Numbered from the stretch's first letter, positions 6,571 to 14,733 are shown. The stretch: 16,165 bases of DNA from Anaeromonas sp052088025 (GCF_052088025.1 NZ_JBQCYD010000050.1:1-16165), one strand, 5' to 3'. Translations and numbers: made by a program. Notes: generated by a model from the letters alone, not told the origin.

Positions 6571-7830
6571 TTATTCTGTTACCTTTCTTATATCAGCCCC
6601 TACACCTCTTAATTTTTCCACTATATTTTCATATCCTCTTTCTACATGCTTTATATCGTGAATTTCTGTTTGTCCATCTGACATTAAACCTGCTATAACA
6701 CATGCTGCTCCTGCTCTTAAGTCTGTTGCTGTTATCTGAGTACTACTTAAGGGAGTATTTCCTCTTATAATAGCTGTTCTACCATCCACTTTTATATTAG
6801 CTCCCATTCTTTTTAATTCATCCACATATTTAAATCTTCCTTCAAATATGCTTTCTGTTACTATACTTGTTCCTTCAGCTTTTGTAAGTAATACTGACAA
6901 TGGTTGCTGAAGATCTGTAGGAAATCCTGGGTAAGGTAGGGTTTTAATATTTATACTTTTTAAATCTTTCTTGCCCCTAACTCTTATTGAATCATCATAT
7001 TCTATTATCTCTACACCTAATTCTTTGATCTTTGCAGTAATTGATTCAAGATGTTTTGGTATTACATTTTTTATAAGGACATCTCCTTCTGTAGCTGCAG
7101 CTGCAACAATATATGTTCCTGCTTCTATTTGATCTGGTATTACTGAATAAGTACAACCATGCATTCTTTCTACACCTTTTATCCTTATTACATCTGTACC
7201 TGCTCCACGCACATCTGCTCCCATTGCATTTAAAAAGTTGGCTACATCTACTATATGAGGTTCTTTTGCTGCATTTTCTATTACAGTTGTCCCTTCTGCC
7301 ATTGCTCCTGCAAGCATAATATTTATAGTTGCTCCTACGCTAATTACATCCATATAAATATTATTCCCTACTAATTTTTCTGCCACGCAATGTATAATTC
7401 CATGTTCAATTTTAAATGAACTCCCTAAAGCTTCAAATCCTTTTATATGGAGGTCTATTGGGCGCGAACCAATATCACACCCACCAGGATATGCTACTTC
7501 TGCCTTCTTAAATCTTCCAAGTCCTGCACCTAGTAAATAATATGATGCACGAAGACTTTTTGCTATATCATATGAAGCCTTACATTCTTTTACCGTTGAA
7601 GTATCTATTTCTATAGTATGATTAATTTCATCTAATATTACTTGTGCACCTAATGCACTCATTATATCTTTTAATATATATACATCACTTATCATAGGTA
7701 CATTTGTAATAATACATTTGTCATTTGCTAAAAGTGTTGCTGGTATCAATCCTAAAATAGCATTTTTAAATCCGCTTATATTTATTTCACCTACTAATTT
7801 TTTTCCACCTGTTATTATAAATTTATCCAT
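6571..7830 (-). CDS. murA: UDP-N-acetylglucosamine 1-carboxyvinyltransferase
   Basis: MurA catalyses the first committed step of peptidoglycan synthesis, moving enolpyruvate from PEP to UDP-GlcNAc in the cytoplasm. At 419 residues it has standard length. Visible residues: K22/N23 in FKNAI at the substrate site, and the catalytic C118 in YPGGCDIGSRPIDLH. Cysteine, not aspartate, at this position predicts fosfomycin sensitivity. TDLQQP and the closing RGYENIVEKLRGVGADI are typical. Firmicutes often carry two copies (murA/murZ); which one this is cannot be decided from one sequence. The ATG gives the family-typical start MDKFIITGG, yet no Shine-Dalgarno lies within 25 bases; AGAGGGG is 30 bases away across a hairpin. 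It has its own promoter region and terminator, so it appears monocistronic. Confidence 0.95.
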   Translation of the reverse strand: MDKFIITGGKKLVGEINISGFKNAILGLIPATLLANDKCIITNVPMISDVYILKDIMSALGAQVILDEINHTIEIDTSTVKECKASYDIAKSLRASYYLLGAGLGRFKKAEVAYPGGCDIGSRPIDLHIKGFEALGSSFKIEHGIIHCVAEKLVGNNIYMDVISVGATINIMLAGAMAEGTTVIENAAKEPHIVDVANFLNAMGADVRGAGTDVIRIKGVERMHGCTYSVIPDQIEAGTYIVAAAATEGDVLIKNVIPKHLESITAKIKELGVEIIEYDDSIRVRGKKDLKSINIKTLPYPGFPTDLQQPLSVLLTKAEGTSIVTESIFEGRFKYVDELKRMGANIKVDGRTAIIRGNTPLSSTQITATDLRAGAACVIAGLMSDGQTEIHDIKHVERGYENIVEKLRGVGADIRKVTE

Positions 7831-7837
7831 AAAAGAA

Positions 7838-7867
7838 AACTGACTATTGTCAGTTATTCACCCCTCT
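7838..7867 (-). promoter_or_regulatory. murA leader: hairpin between Shine-Dalgarno and start codon
   Basis: On the minus strand AGAGGGG (7867-7861) ends 30 bases before the murA ATG. Between them is a perfect 7-pair stem with a 4-base loop (AACTGAC, loop, GTCAGTT; 7855-7838). If the hairpin is folded out, the effective spacing falls to 12 bases. Upstream in frame there is no ATG, GTG or TTG before the TGA at 7858-7860, so a different start does not solve the spacing. The folded RNA therefore probably allows initiation and could serve as a switch. Confidence 0.5.
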
Positions 7868-7890
7868 CAATTATCTGATATAATTTTTAA

Positions 7891-7934
7891 ATTATATACA
7901 TCTTTATTATATACAATTTTCACATATATTTAAA
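7891..7934 (-). promoter_or_regulatory. Candidate murA promoter with repeated -10 box
   Basis: Minus strand TTTAAA (7934-7929), 17-base spacer, TATAAT (7911-7906) gives a plausible sigma-A promoter with a leader of about 70 bases. The ten bases TGTATATAAT occur twice (7915-7906 and 7900-7891), 15 bases apart, so there is a second perfect -10 hexamer at 7896-7891, but it has no recognisable -35 partner. Confidence 0.4.
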
Positions 7935-7950
7935 TAGCAAAATACAAAAC

Positions 7951-7989
7951 AATAATAAAAAGCGAGCAAATTGCTCGCTTTTTATTATT
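7951..7989 (-). terminator. Strong hairpin terminator overlapping the pepT stop
   Basis: A 17-pair perfect stem (7951-7967 with 7973-7989), loop AAATT, has the GC-rich core AGCGAGC/GCTCGCT followed on the minus strand by TTTTTATTATT. The pepT stop codon (7985-7987) lies inside the upstream arm, so the last ribosome and the terminator share bases. Confidence 0.92.
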
Positions 7990-9205
7990 TAGCATATAAT
8001 TTTATGGTTTCTATTATTGTCTCTACTGATTTTTCCATATCTTCTACAACTATAGCTTCATACCTTCCATGAAAATTAAAGCCTCCTGTAAATATGTTTG
8101 GAGTAGGTAGCCCCATATATGAAAGTCTTGCACCATCAGTTCCACCTCTTATAGCCTTTATATTAGGTTCTATACCTATATTTTTCATAGCTTCTACTAC
8201 AGAATCTACAATGCTAATAACTGGTTCAATTTTCTCTTTCATATTATAATAGGAATCTTTTATTTCAATTTGAACAGTATTTTCTCCATATTTAGCATTT
8301 AAGAAGTCACAAGCTTTATTCATAAGTTCTTTTTTCTTTTCAAATTTATTTTTATCATGATCTCTTATTATATAATTCATAGTAGTTTTTTCAATACTAC
8401 CCTCAAATTTATCTAACATATAAAATCCTTCATACCCTTCAGTATATTCAGGTTTATCAAATTCAGGTAAGAGTGACTGAAATTCCATTCCAATAAGTAC
8501 AGAGTTTTTCATAGTATTTTTAGCACTACCTGGATGAATATTTATACCACTTACATTTACCCTTGCACTAGCTGCATTGAAGTTTTCATATTCTATCTCA
8601 CCTAAGAAGCTCCCATCTATAGTATATGCAAAGTCAGCACCAAATTTTTCTACATCAAATTTATCTGCTCCACTACCTATTTCTTCATCAGGAGTAAATC
8701 CTATTTTTATATCTCCATGTTTTATTTCAGGGTTATTTACAAGATATTCTATAACACTCATTATTTCAGCTATTCCAGCTTTATTATCTGCCCCCAAAAG
8801 TGTAGTTCCATCTGTTGTTATTAAAGTTTTTCCTTTGTAATTTTCTAGAAATGGAAACTCTGATACTTTCATCACTATATCTTTTTCTTTATTTAATACT
8901 ATATCGCATCCATCATAATTTTCTACTATATTTGGCTTTATATCTTCACCTTTATAATCTGGACTAGTATCAACATGTGCTATAAGACCTATAGTTTTTG
9001 CATTTTTAACATTACCTTTTAGAGTTGCCATTACATAACAATTTTCATCTACATGTGCATCACTAAGTCCTAATTCTTTTAATTCTTCTACAAGTAATTT
9101 TGCTAAATCAAATTGTATATCTGTACTAGGTGTAGTATCAGAGTTTGGATCTGATTTAGTGTTTATCTTTACATATCTTAATAATTTTTCTTGTACTTTT
9201 TCCAA
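7985..9205 (-). CDS. pepT: Peptidase T, M20B tripeptide aminopeptidase
   Basis: PepT is a cytoplasmic dizinc aminopeptidase that removes the N-terminal residue from tripeptides. It has 406 residues, the usual length. Metal ligands and catalytic residues seen: H77 and D79 in IAHVDTSPD, D140 in LLGADNKAG, E174/E175 in TPDEEIGSG, D197 in YTIDGS, and the late histidine in GGFNFHGRYE. The start codon is TTG (9203-9205): AAGGAGA (9214-9220) ends 8 bases upstream, and no better start exists nearby. The intervening bases hold an ATG followed at once by TAA, too close to the Shine-Dalgarno to be used. It is flanked by terminators on both sides, so it is its own unit between yycI and murA. Its role is general peptide or stem-peptide salvage, and it does not need to belong to the WalRK pathway. 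Confidence 0.95.
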   Translation of the reverse strand: MEKVQEKLLRYVKINTKSDPNSDTTPSTDIQFDLAKLLVEELKELGLSDAHVDENCYVMATLKGNVKNAKTIGLIAHVDTSPDYKGEDIKPNIVENYDGCDIVLNKEKDIVMKVSEFPFLENYKGKTLITTDGTTLLGADNKAGIAEIMSVIEYLVNNPEIKHGDIKIGFTPDEEIGSGADKFDVEKFGADFAYTIDGSFLGEIEYENFNAASARVNVSGINIHPGSAKNTMKNSVLIGMEFQSLLPEFDKPEYTEGYEGFYMLDKFEGSIEKTTMNYIIRDHDKNKFEKKKELMNKACDFLNAKYGENTVQIEIKDSYYNMKEKIEPVISIVDSVVEAMKNIGIEPNIKAIRGGTDGARLSYMGLPTPNIFTGGFNFHGRYEAIVVEDMEKSVETIIETIKLYAK

Positions 9206-9272
9206 TTATTACATCTCCTTTTATTTTAAATACTCTTACTTAACATATACCAAAAAAAGTATTTTTAAATCA

Positions 9273-9300
9273 AATAAAGCCCAATTATTTAGGCTTTATT
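9273..9300 (-). terminator. Probable terminator over the yycI stop
   Basis: AATAAAGCC (minus strand, 9300-9292) pairs with GGCTTTATT (9281-9273) across a 10-base loop. The yycI stop (9296-9298) is in the upstream arm. The T-run directly after is weak, but a run of seven T follows near 9257-9251. It would end the walR-to-yycI transcript. Confidence 0.55.
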
Positions 9301-10150
9301 CTTCATATAGATATTTTATTGTTCCATCAGTAAATTGTACTTTCCAGGCAGGCACAGCATCTCCTGCTTTAAGTTCAGAAAAATCAAATATATCTGCATC
9401 ATTTGAATCAAAATAATAACATAATTCTATTTTGTCTATAGTTTTATCTCTAATACCTTCTACAGATAAAAGTTTCAACAAGGAATCAGTAGCAGGTCTT
9501 AGTTCTATATTGTTTTCTTTTTCTTCTATAACATTTAGCCATAATCTTTCAAAACTTATAACTTTTCCATTTTTTATTATAACTTTCATGTAAGATTTTT
9601 CTAAGATAGTATTTATATGCAATTTTGTATAGTTTAATTCAACTATATCATTATTTTTCTTTAATTTAGTCATTTTATGATCTGAATTTTCAAATCCTTT
9701 TTCCTTTAGAAAATCACTTGCTACTTTTTCAGGATCAAATTCCATAGGACTGTTGTTATTTCTAGTTTTATCTTCATATATTATTTTCTTACCCTTTAAT
9801 ATTTCAAATTTTTCCTTGTCATCTTCAAATATTATAGAGTCTTTTTCATTATCTATATTAGCTATTTGTAGTAAATCAGATGAGCTTAAAAATTCATTTG
9901 CAATATCTAACTTTTTGTTTATAGTATCATATTCTTCATATTCAACTTCTAAAAGCTCAATGTTTGGTGTCTTTTCAGGTATTTCAGTTTTAAAATCTAC
10001 ATTGATTTTTTCTAATCTCTCTATAACATCTTCTTTGCTAGTAATATAATCTTTAGCTCTGATATTTTTACTTGTCATTATAAGTAATAATGAAATATTG
10101 ACTACTAAAAATGCAAATATCATTATTCTTTTAGCTTTAGACCAATCCAT
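9296..10150 (-). CDS. yycI: WalK regulatory protein YycI
   Basis: YycI, 284 residues, is a single-pass membrane protein whose transmembrane helix interacts with WalK and YycH to tune kinase activity in Bacillus; in Staphylococcus the pair activates it. The opening MDWSKAKRIMIFAFLVVNISLLL is diagnostic: a short cytoplasmic tail, then one helix at about 9-26. The rest is extracytoplasmic, with two similar alpha/beta halves; the C-terminal half ends in VPAWKVQFTDG followed by KYLYEE, a common ending in this family. Start ATG at 10148-10150 has GGAG (10160-10163) 9 bases upstream; the gene follows yycH by 28 bases. The sequence is otherwise divergent, as usual for YycI outside Bacilli. Confidence 0.88.
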   Translation of the reverse strand: MDWSKAKRIMIFAFLVVNISLLLIMTSKNIRAKDYITSKEDVIERLEKINVDFKTEIPEKTPNIELLEVEYEEYDTINKKLDIANEFLSSSDLLQIANIDNEKDSIIFEDDKEKFEILKGKKIIYEDKTRNNNSPMEFDPEKVASDFLKEKGFENSDHKMTKLKKNNDIVELNYTKLHINTILEKSYMKVIIKNGKVISFERLWLNVIEEKENNIELRPATDSLLKLLSVEGIRDKTIDKIELCYYFDSNDADIFDFSELKAGDAVPAWKVQFTDGTIKYLYEE

Positions 10151-10178
10151 TTACATCAACTCCTGAAATTCTAATAAC

Positions 10179-11642
10179 TTATTCTAAGGATTTAATATCA
10201 ATTAAATCACCTGTGCTAGAATCAAAAATATATTTATTATTTTTGATATCTATAATCCAAACATCAATTAGAGGCGTCTTATAATAAGATGAAGATTTAT
10301 CATAATAACCTAATGATATATCCTTTATGGAAGTTATTATATCTTGATATAATTGTGTTTGTACATTACTAGATATATTAGCATCTTCAAGCATAAAATC
10401 TTCCTTTATCCTTGAAATGTTTTTTTCAATAACTTCTTCTGGATTAATTCTTTTATCTCCATAATTATTATTTTCCTTTACTATAATATCCCTATAAAAC
10501 CTCTTATAATTTATTACCTTATCACCATATACTTCAGCTACTAATGGATTTATTAATGTATTTTCTTCACTAGTTCTATTGTTTATATACACATTTTTAC
10601 CTTCTATATTATAAGTCAATGTAAATCTATAGCCCTTATCTTTATTTTCAGATTCAATTTCTTCTATATTAGAAATATAAGCATTTTCTGGCAATCTATC
10701 TTTATTAGCTATAAAATCAGCTAGGGCATTTAAACTTCTATATATATCTCTTTCATTTTCTTTTTCATTTAAAGTGTTAGAATATTCGATTATTCCACTT
10801 GGATATACTAATAGACCTGTGTTTTGATTATACATATATATTATTACGCCACTATTATCTACAACTTTTCTAAGGTAAGATAAATCCTTATCAAAAAAAC
10901 CTTGTGCAATCTTATCTATATTTTTATCATCTTCTATTGAGCCACTTATTTTAATATCATTTTCAACAATAATATCTTTTTTATCCTTTGGAAGTCTATA
11001 TGGAATATATATATCTGCTTTTGTACCTAAACTCATATCAGAAGGCCAATAATTTATAAAATCTTTTGATTCTTTAATTTCTTCTAACATTTTTGATAAT
11101 CTATTGTCCTTATATTCAATATTAGAAACCTTTACATACTTTTGCCCATCACTTAAAACTATAAAATTCTCATCTTCTAAATTCAAATGTATTGTTTTAA
11201 CAGAATCCATAAGTTCGCGCTCAAGTGTTCCATCCATTGGCGCATTAAAGGTACCAGCAAATAATTCAATTGGTAGCTTATCTGCAAATTCTATGTTTAT
11301 AGATTTTTTATTATTTAATCCATCAAACTCTTCTTTCTTTATTTCTGCTACAGTTTTATCTTGATATGAAAATATATCATCTAATATCTCTCTTGTATCT
11401 TCCCATATATCATATTCACTTCCTGGACTTAAAACGGTATGAGTTTTTTTAGAATAATTAACTAATATCCTTTGAGGGACAATCATTTTAGATGCTATTA
11501 AATCTCTTGAATTATATTTATTGCTTTTATCTATAGATTTAAATAAATTTATGTCTTCATTTAATAATGTTTGACTTACAAGAAATAGGCTTAATATAAA
11601 AAGAGACACTAATATAATTGTATTGAGTCTCGTTTTATTCAT
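10179..11642 (-). CDS. yycH: WalK regulatory protein YycH
   Basis: YycH is the larger membrane partner of WalK. From the preferred ATG the protein has 487 residues: a short basic tail, one transmembrane helix at about 7-26 (TIILVSLFILSLFLVSQTLL), and a long extracytoplasmic region rich in alternating strands. Identification rests on position (walR, walK, ..., yycH, yycI), topology, size near the Bacillus homologue and features such as SPGSEYDIWEDTREILDD. A GTG at 11651 would add three residues, but AGAAGG (11651-11656) overlaps it and lies 8 bases from the ATG at 11640-11642, so the ATG is chosen. Spacing to the upstream secreted gene is 16 bases. In the known system YycH and YycI form a complex that contacts WalK in the membrane. 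Confidence 0.85.
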   Translation of the reverse strand: MNKTRLNTIILVSLFILSLFLVSQTLLNEDINLFKSIDKSNKYNSRDLIASKMIVPQRILVNYSKKTHTVLSPGSEYDIWEDTREILDDIFSYQDKTVAEIKKEEFDGLNNKKSINIEFADKLPIELFAGTFNAPMDGTLERELMDSVKTIHLNLEDENFIVLSDGQKYVKVSNIEYKDNRLSKMLEEIKESKDFINYWPSDMSLGTKADIYIPYRLPKDKKDIIVENDIKISGSIEDDKNIDKIAQGFFDKDLSYLRKVVDNSGVIIYMYNQNTGLLVYPSGIIEYSNTLNEKENERDIYRSLNALADFIANKDRLPENAYISNIEEIESENKDKGYRFTLTYNIEGKNVYINNRTSEENTLINPLVAEVYGDKVINYKRFYRDIIVKENNNYGDKRINPEEVIEKNISRIKEDFMLEDANISSNVQTQLYQDIITSIKDISLGYYDKSSSYYKTPLIDVWIIDIKNNKYIFDSSTGDLIDIKSLE

Positions 11643-11658
11643 AAATAGCACCTTCTTT

Positions 11659-12138
11659 CTATTTCTTTTCTATAATTGATTTTAAAATTTTCTTATTATT
11701 ATTAGCTTCTAATATATTTCTATTTTTAATATAACCTTTAGCTACATTTCTATTGGTTACATTTACTATTCTATCAAAAGTATATTTTTCTCCATTATTT
11801 TCTATAACTACAATTATCTCATTTTTTCCAAGAGGTAATTCTAATTCCAGGTTGAATCTTTCTAACTCACCAACCTTTAATTTAGTATCAAATGTTGGTT
11901 TTTTCAGTGATTTATCTATATTAGAAATATAATCATGATTATATAGGTATATATCAATATTACTTTCACTTTTTGCTTTTCCTGATAATAATATGGTATT
12001 TTCCGAAGTAACTACATCATTATCTGGCATAAGCAAATTATAATCTTTATTAATTTCCTTATTGCTAGCAGAAATTGGGCTATATATATTTATAACTATA
12101 AATATAATAATTAAAGATGATAATAATTTTGTCTTCAT
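11659..12138 (-). CDS. Small secreted Ig-like-domain protein of the wal locus
   Basis: I do not recognise this 159-residue protein by name. It begins with a clear signal peptide (MKTK, then hydrophobic 5-19, and ISAS at 22-25 as a likely cleavage site, without a lipobox cysteine). The mature part looks like a single bacterial Ig-like fold: PDNDVVTSENTILLSGKAKSE (38-58), IDIYLYN (61-67), a strand near FNLELELPLGKNEIIVVIEN (94-113) and FDRIVNV at 120-126. This pattern, 'motif for gain, then strand, then LxxGxNxIxV', recurs in accessory domains of wall enzymes. A basic tail of about 30 residues follows. It sits between walK and yycH with a near-perfect AGGAGGG and its own possible promoter. A wall-binding or WalK-sensing accessory role is inference. 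Confidence 0.7.
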   Translation of the reverse strand: MKTKLLSSLIIIFIVINIYSPISASNKEINKDYNLLMPDNDVVTSENTILLSGKAKSESNIDIYLYNHDYISNIDKSLKKPTFDTKLKVGELERFNLELELPLGKNEIIVVIENNGEKYTFDRIVNVTNRNVAKGYIKNRNILEANNNKKILKSIIEKK

Positions 12139-12173
12139 ATAAAACCCTCCTAAATCTACAAAGTAATGCTTTT

Positions 12174-12195
12174 ATTATATAAAAACTATATTACA
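12174..12195 (-). promoter_or_regulatory. Candidate internal promoter and WalR-like half-site
   Basis: In the 97-base gap after walK the minus strand has a perfect TATAAT (12179-12174) about 36 bases before the secreted gene. No good -35 is seen; instead TGTAAT-N5-TTTTAT (12195-12179) lies just upstream, matching the WalR box TGTWAH-N5-TGTWAH at 11 of 12 positions. In such AT-rich DNA this may be chance. If real, the secreted protein, yycH and yycI could be controlled separately from walRK. Confidence 0.3.
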
Positions 12196-12235
12196 GTGAG
12201 ATTACCTAGGTTTTAAGAATAAATTACTTTTATTT

Positions 12236-14032
12236 TTAATCTATAGGTAAAGTTATAATTACTTTAGTTCCTTTTTCATATTCACTTTCTATATCTATTT
12301 TCCCCTCATGGGATTCTATTATTCTTTTAGCTATAGAAAGCCCAAGTCCTGTACCACCCAAATCACGTGATCTAGCCTTGTCTACCCTATAGAATCTTTC
12401 AAATATCCTATTTAAATCTTTTTTGGGAATACCCATACCATTATCTTCTATAATTATTTCATTAGTATTATTATTTGAATTTAAAGTTATATTTATAAAT
12501 CCACCTTCAGATGTATATTTAAATGCATTACTTAATATGTTGATTATTACTTGTTCAATTGCATCTTTATCAGCATATATATCTTTTAAATCTTTTTTTA
12601 TATACATATTAACCTTTTGATTCTTTTCATTTATTGTTATTTCAAGCTTCATAAGTATTTTATTTATCAAATTTTCTAAAGATATATATTCTTTTTCCCA
12701 TTCTATTTGTTTATTATCAAAGTTTGATAATTGCAAAAGATCACTTACTATCCTTGTCATTCTGTCACATTCATCATTTACTACATTTAAAAAACTAATG
12801 CTTAGATCTTTGTCATCTATTGCTCCTTCTAAAATAGTTTCTGTATAACTTTTTATGGTTGTTATGGGAGTCTTTAATTCATGGGATACATTTGCAACAA
12901 ACTCTCTTCTTAAATTATCTAAATTATATTGTTCTGTTATATCTTGAAATACTATTACTATTCCACTAAACTCTGATCCTTGATTTAAATATGGAGCAAA
13001 TCTAGCCATATAAGTAGAATCCTTAGTTTCAATTATTTGTTTTCCCCTTAGTGATTCAGTATCAATTATATTTTTTAATGCTAAATACTTATTAATACCT
13101 ATCATTATCTCATCATAATCTTTGCTTTCTATATCTTTATCTGTAATATTTAATATGTTTTTAGCTACAGAATTAGCATGAGAAATTTTGCCTGTAACAT
13201 CTACAGCTATAACTCCATCAGCCATATAATCAAATATTGTTTCCATTTTAGATTTCTCTCTAAATATTTCAGATATGGTACTATCTAGTTTTTTAGTTAG
13301 AAGATTAAACATACCTGCAAGTTGTCCTATTTCATCATCAGATTTAACTTCTACGTATTGCTTGAAATCTCCTTCTGCCATTTTTTGAGCTTTTATTGTT
13401 ACGTCTTTTATAGGTTCTGTTATACTATTTGCAATTAGAAAACCAAGAACTATAGTTATTGCAAGAGCCAAAAGTGTTGCTTCTGAAAATATGGTTTTAG
13501 TTTCAGCAATAGTTTGATTTATATGCTCTAAATCATATATTATATAAATTATTCCTTCTACTAGGCCCTGTTCTGTTTTAATGGGATATGCAAAGTATTT
13601 TAAAGACATACCTTCATTTGTAGTTAGTATTTCTTCACCTTTTGAAGCTTCAACTATGAGTTTTGGTGATATTTGTGGAATATTATATACATTTTCTCCT
13701 ATGAGTCTTTCTTCTTGACCTATATTACTGGAGATTATTTCTGGTGCAATTTTCGTGTTATCAATAATATATACTCTATTGTCTGTAGAATATATTGGAG
13801 CTTTAGTAAGCAGCTCACTTTTCTCCTCTTCTTCTAATTCATTCCATTTTGCTTCTTTTATGGTAGGAGAAAAGTTAAGTATACTTTGAGCTTGGGCTCT
13901 TATTGAATTATCTGCTTCATTTAATTGATTCCTTTCAAATACAGTTACTACAAAAATTCCAGCTATAACCATTGCAATAAATACAAGTAAAAAATAAATT
14001 ATTATGAATTTACTTTTAATGCTTCTAAACAT
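12236..14032 (-). CDS. walK: WalK sensor histidine kinase
   Basis: WalK (YycG), 598 residues, is the membrane kinase of the wall-homeostasis system and phosphorylates WalR. Domains in order: transmembrane helix 1 (about 9-31), extracytoplasmic sensor (about 32-183), helix 2 (184-202), HAMP (203-255), PAS (about 260-368, starting SKMETIFDYMADGVIAVD), HisKA with phospho-accepting H384 in NVSHELKTP, and the ATPase domain with N502 (N box), DNGMGIP from 530 (G1), FERFYRVDKARSR (544-556) and GGTGLGLSIAKR (559-570, G2). All catalytic motifs are intact. This two-helix HAMP-PAS-HisKA-HATPase design matches WalK of Firmicutes. ATG at 14030-14032 is served by AGGGGG about 11 bases upstream, overlapping the walR stop region; walR and walK are 8 bases apart. 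Confidence 0.95.
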   Translation of the reverse strand: MFRSIKSKFIIIYFLLVFIAMVIAGIFVVTVFERNQLNEADNSIRAQAQSILNFSPTIKEAKWNELEEEEKSELLTKAPIYSTDNRVYIIDNTKIAPEIISSNIGQEERLIGENVYNIPQISPKLIVEASKGEEILTTNEGMSLKYFAYPIKTEQGLVEGIIYIIYDLEHINQTIAETKTIFSEATLLALAITIVLGFLIANSITEPIKDVTIKAQKMAEGDFKQYVEVKSDDEIGQLAGMFNLLTKKLDSTISEIFREKSKMETIFDYMADGVIAVDVTGKISHANSVAKNILNITDKDIESKDYDEIMIGINKYLALKNIIDTESLRGKQIIETKDSTYMARFAPYLNQGSEFSGIVIVFQDITEQYNLDNLRREFVANVSHELKTPITTIKSYTETILEGAIDDKDLSISFLNVVNDECDRMTRIVSDLLQLSNFDNKQIEWEKEYISLENLINKILMKLEITINEKNQKVNMYIKKDLKDIYADKDAIEQVIINILSNAFKYTSEGGFINITLNSNNNTNEIIIEDNGMGIPKKDLNRIFERFYRVDKARSRDLGGTGLGLSIAKRIIESHEGKIDIESEYEKGTKVIITLPID

Positions 14033-14040
14033 TTATCTTT

Positions 14041-14733
14041 TTACCCCCTGAAGTAGTATCCTACTCCTCTTTTTGTTATTACATATCTTGGACTACTTGA
14101 ATCATCTTCTACTTTTTCTCTAAGTCTTCTTATAGTTACATCTACAGTTCTGATATCTCCATAATATTCATATCCCCAAACTTCTTGAAGTAATTTTTCT
14201 CTTGAAAATACTTGTTCAGGTTTAGTTGCCATGAATTTCAACAATTCAAATTCTCTTAAAGTTAATTCTATTATCTTTTCACCTTTTTTAACTTCATACT
14301 TATTTAAATCTATTACAATATTTTCTGATCTTATTATATTTTTAGGCTCGTTTGATTCTTGATTTATCATTTCACCCCTTCTAATATTTGCTTTCACTCT
14401 AGCGCTTAGTTCTCTAATACTAAAAGGTTTTGTAATATAATCATCAGCACCCATTTCAAGTCCTAATATCTTATCTACTTCTTCTTCTTTTGCAGTAAGC
14501 ATTATTACGGGCGTATTTTTTTCTTGTCTTATTTCTTTTAATACTTGAAATCCATCTTTTACAGGCAACATGATATCTAGCAATATAAGATCCGGATCCC
14601 AACTATATACTTTTTCTACTGCTTCTCCTCCATCATGAGCTAAATCAACTTCATAATTTTCTTTTTCTAAATTAAATTTAAGTATATCAGCGATTGGTTT
14701 TTCATCATCTACTACCAATATTTTTTTCGACAT
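14041..14733 (-). CDS. walR: WalR response regulator, OmpR family
   Basis: WalR (YycF), 230 residues, is the DNA-binding partner of WalK and controls autolysin and wall-synthesis genes. The receiver domain (1-120) has the acidic pair D9/D10, phosphorylation site D53 in LLDIMLPVKDG, T80 in MLTAKEEE and K102 in YITKPFS. The winged-helix domain (about 130-229) ends with EVWGYEYYGDIRTVDVTIRRLREKVE and YVITKRGVGYYFRG, highly characteristic of WalR rather than PhoB. ATG at 14731-14733 with GGGGG 6 bases upstream. It is the first gene of the wal transcript and is divergent from the subtilase, with which it shares a 123-base intergenic region. Confidence 0.96.
   Translation of the reverse strand: MSKKILVVDDEKPIADILKFNLEKENYEVDLAHDGGEAVEKVYSWDPDLILLDIMLPVKDGFQVLKEIRQEKNTPVIMLTAKEEEVDKILGLEMGADDYITKPFSIRELSARVKANIRRGEMINQESNEPKNIIRSENIVIDLNKYEVKKGEKIIELTLREFELLKFMATKPEQVFSREKLLQEVWGYEYYGDIRTVDVTIRRLREKVEDDSSSPRYVITKRGVGYYFRG

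Noticed and set aside
7847..7884. Plus-strand promoter antisense to murA leader (TTGTCA ... TGATATAAT)
   Set aside because: The two boxes are 26 bases apart, far outside the usual 16-19, and the TTGTCA is part of the leader hairpin.
9225..9250. WalR box before pepT (TGTTAA-N5-AGTATT)
   Set aside because: Only the first hexamer fits; the second misses two positions, which is expected by chance in this AT-rich gap.
12150..12232. Terminator between walK and the secreted gene
   Set aside because: AAAGTAAT and ATTACTTT are complementary but about 70 bases apart with no GC-rich stem or T-run, so no terminator is called.
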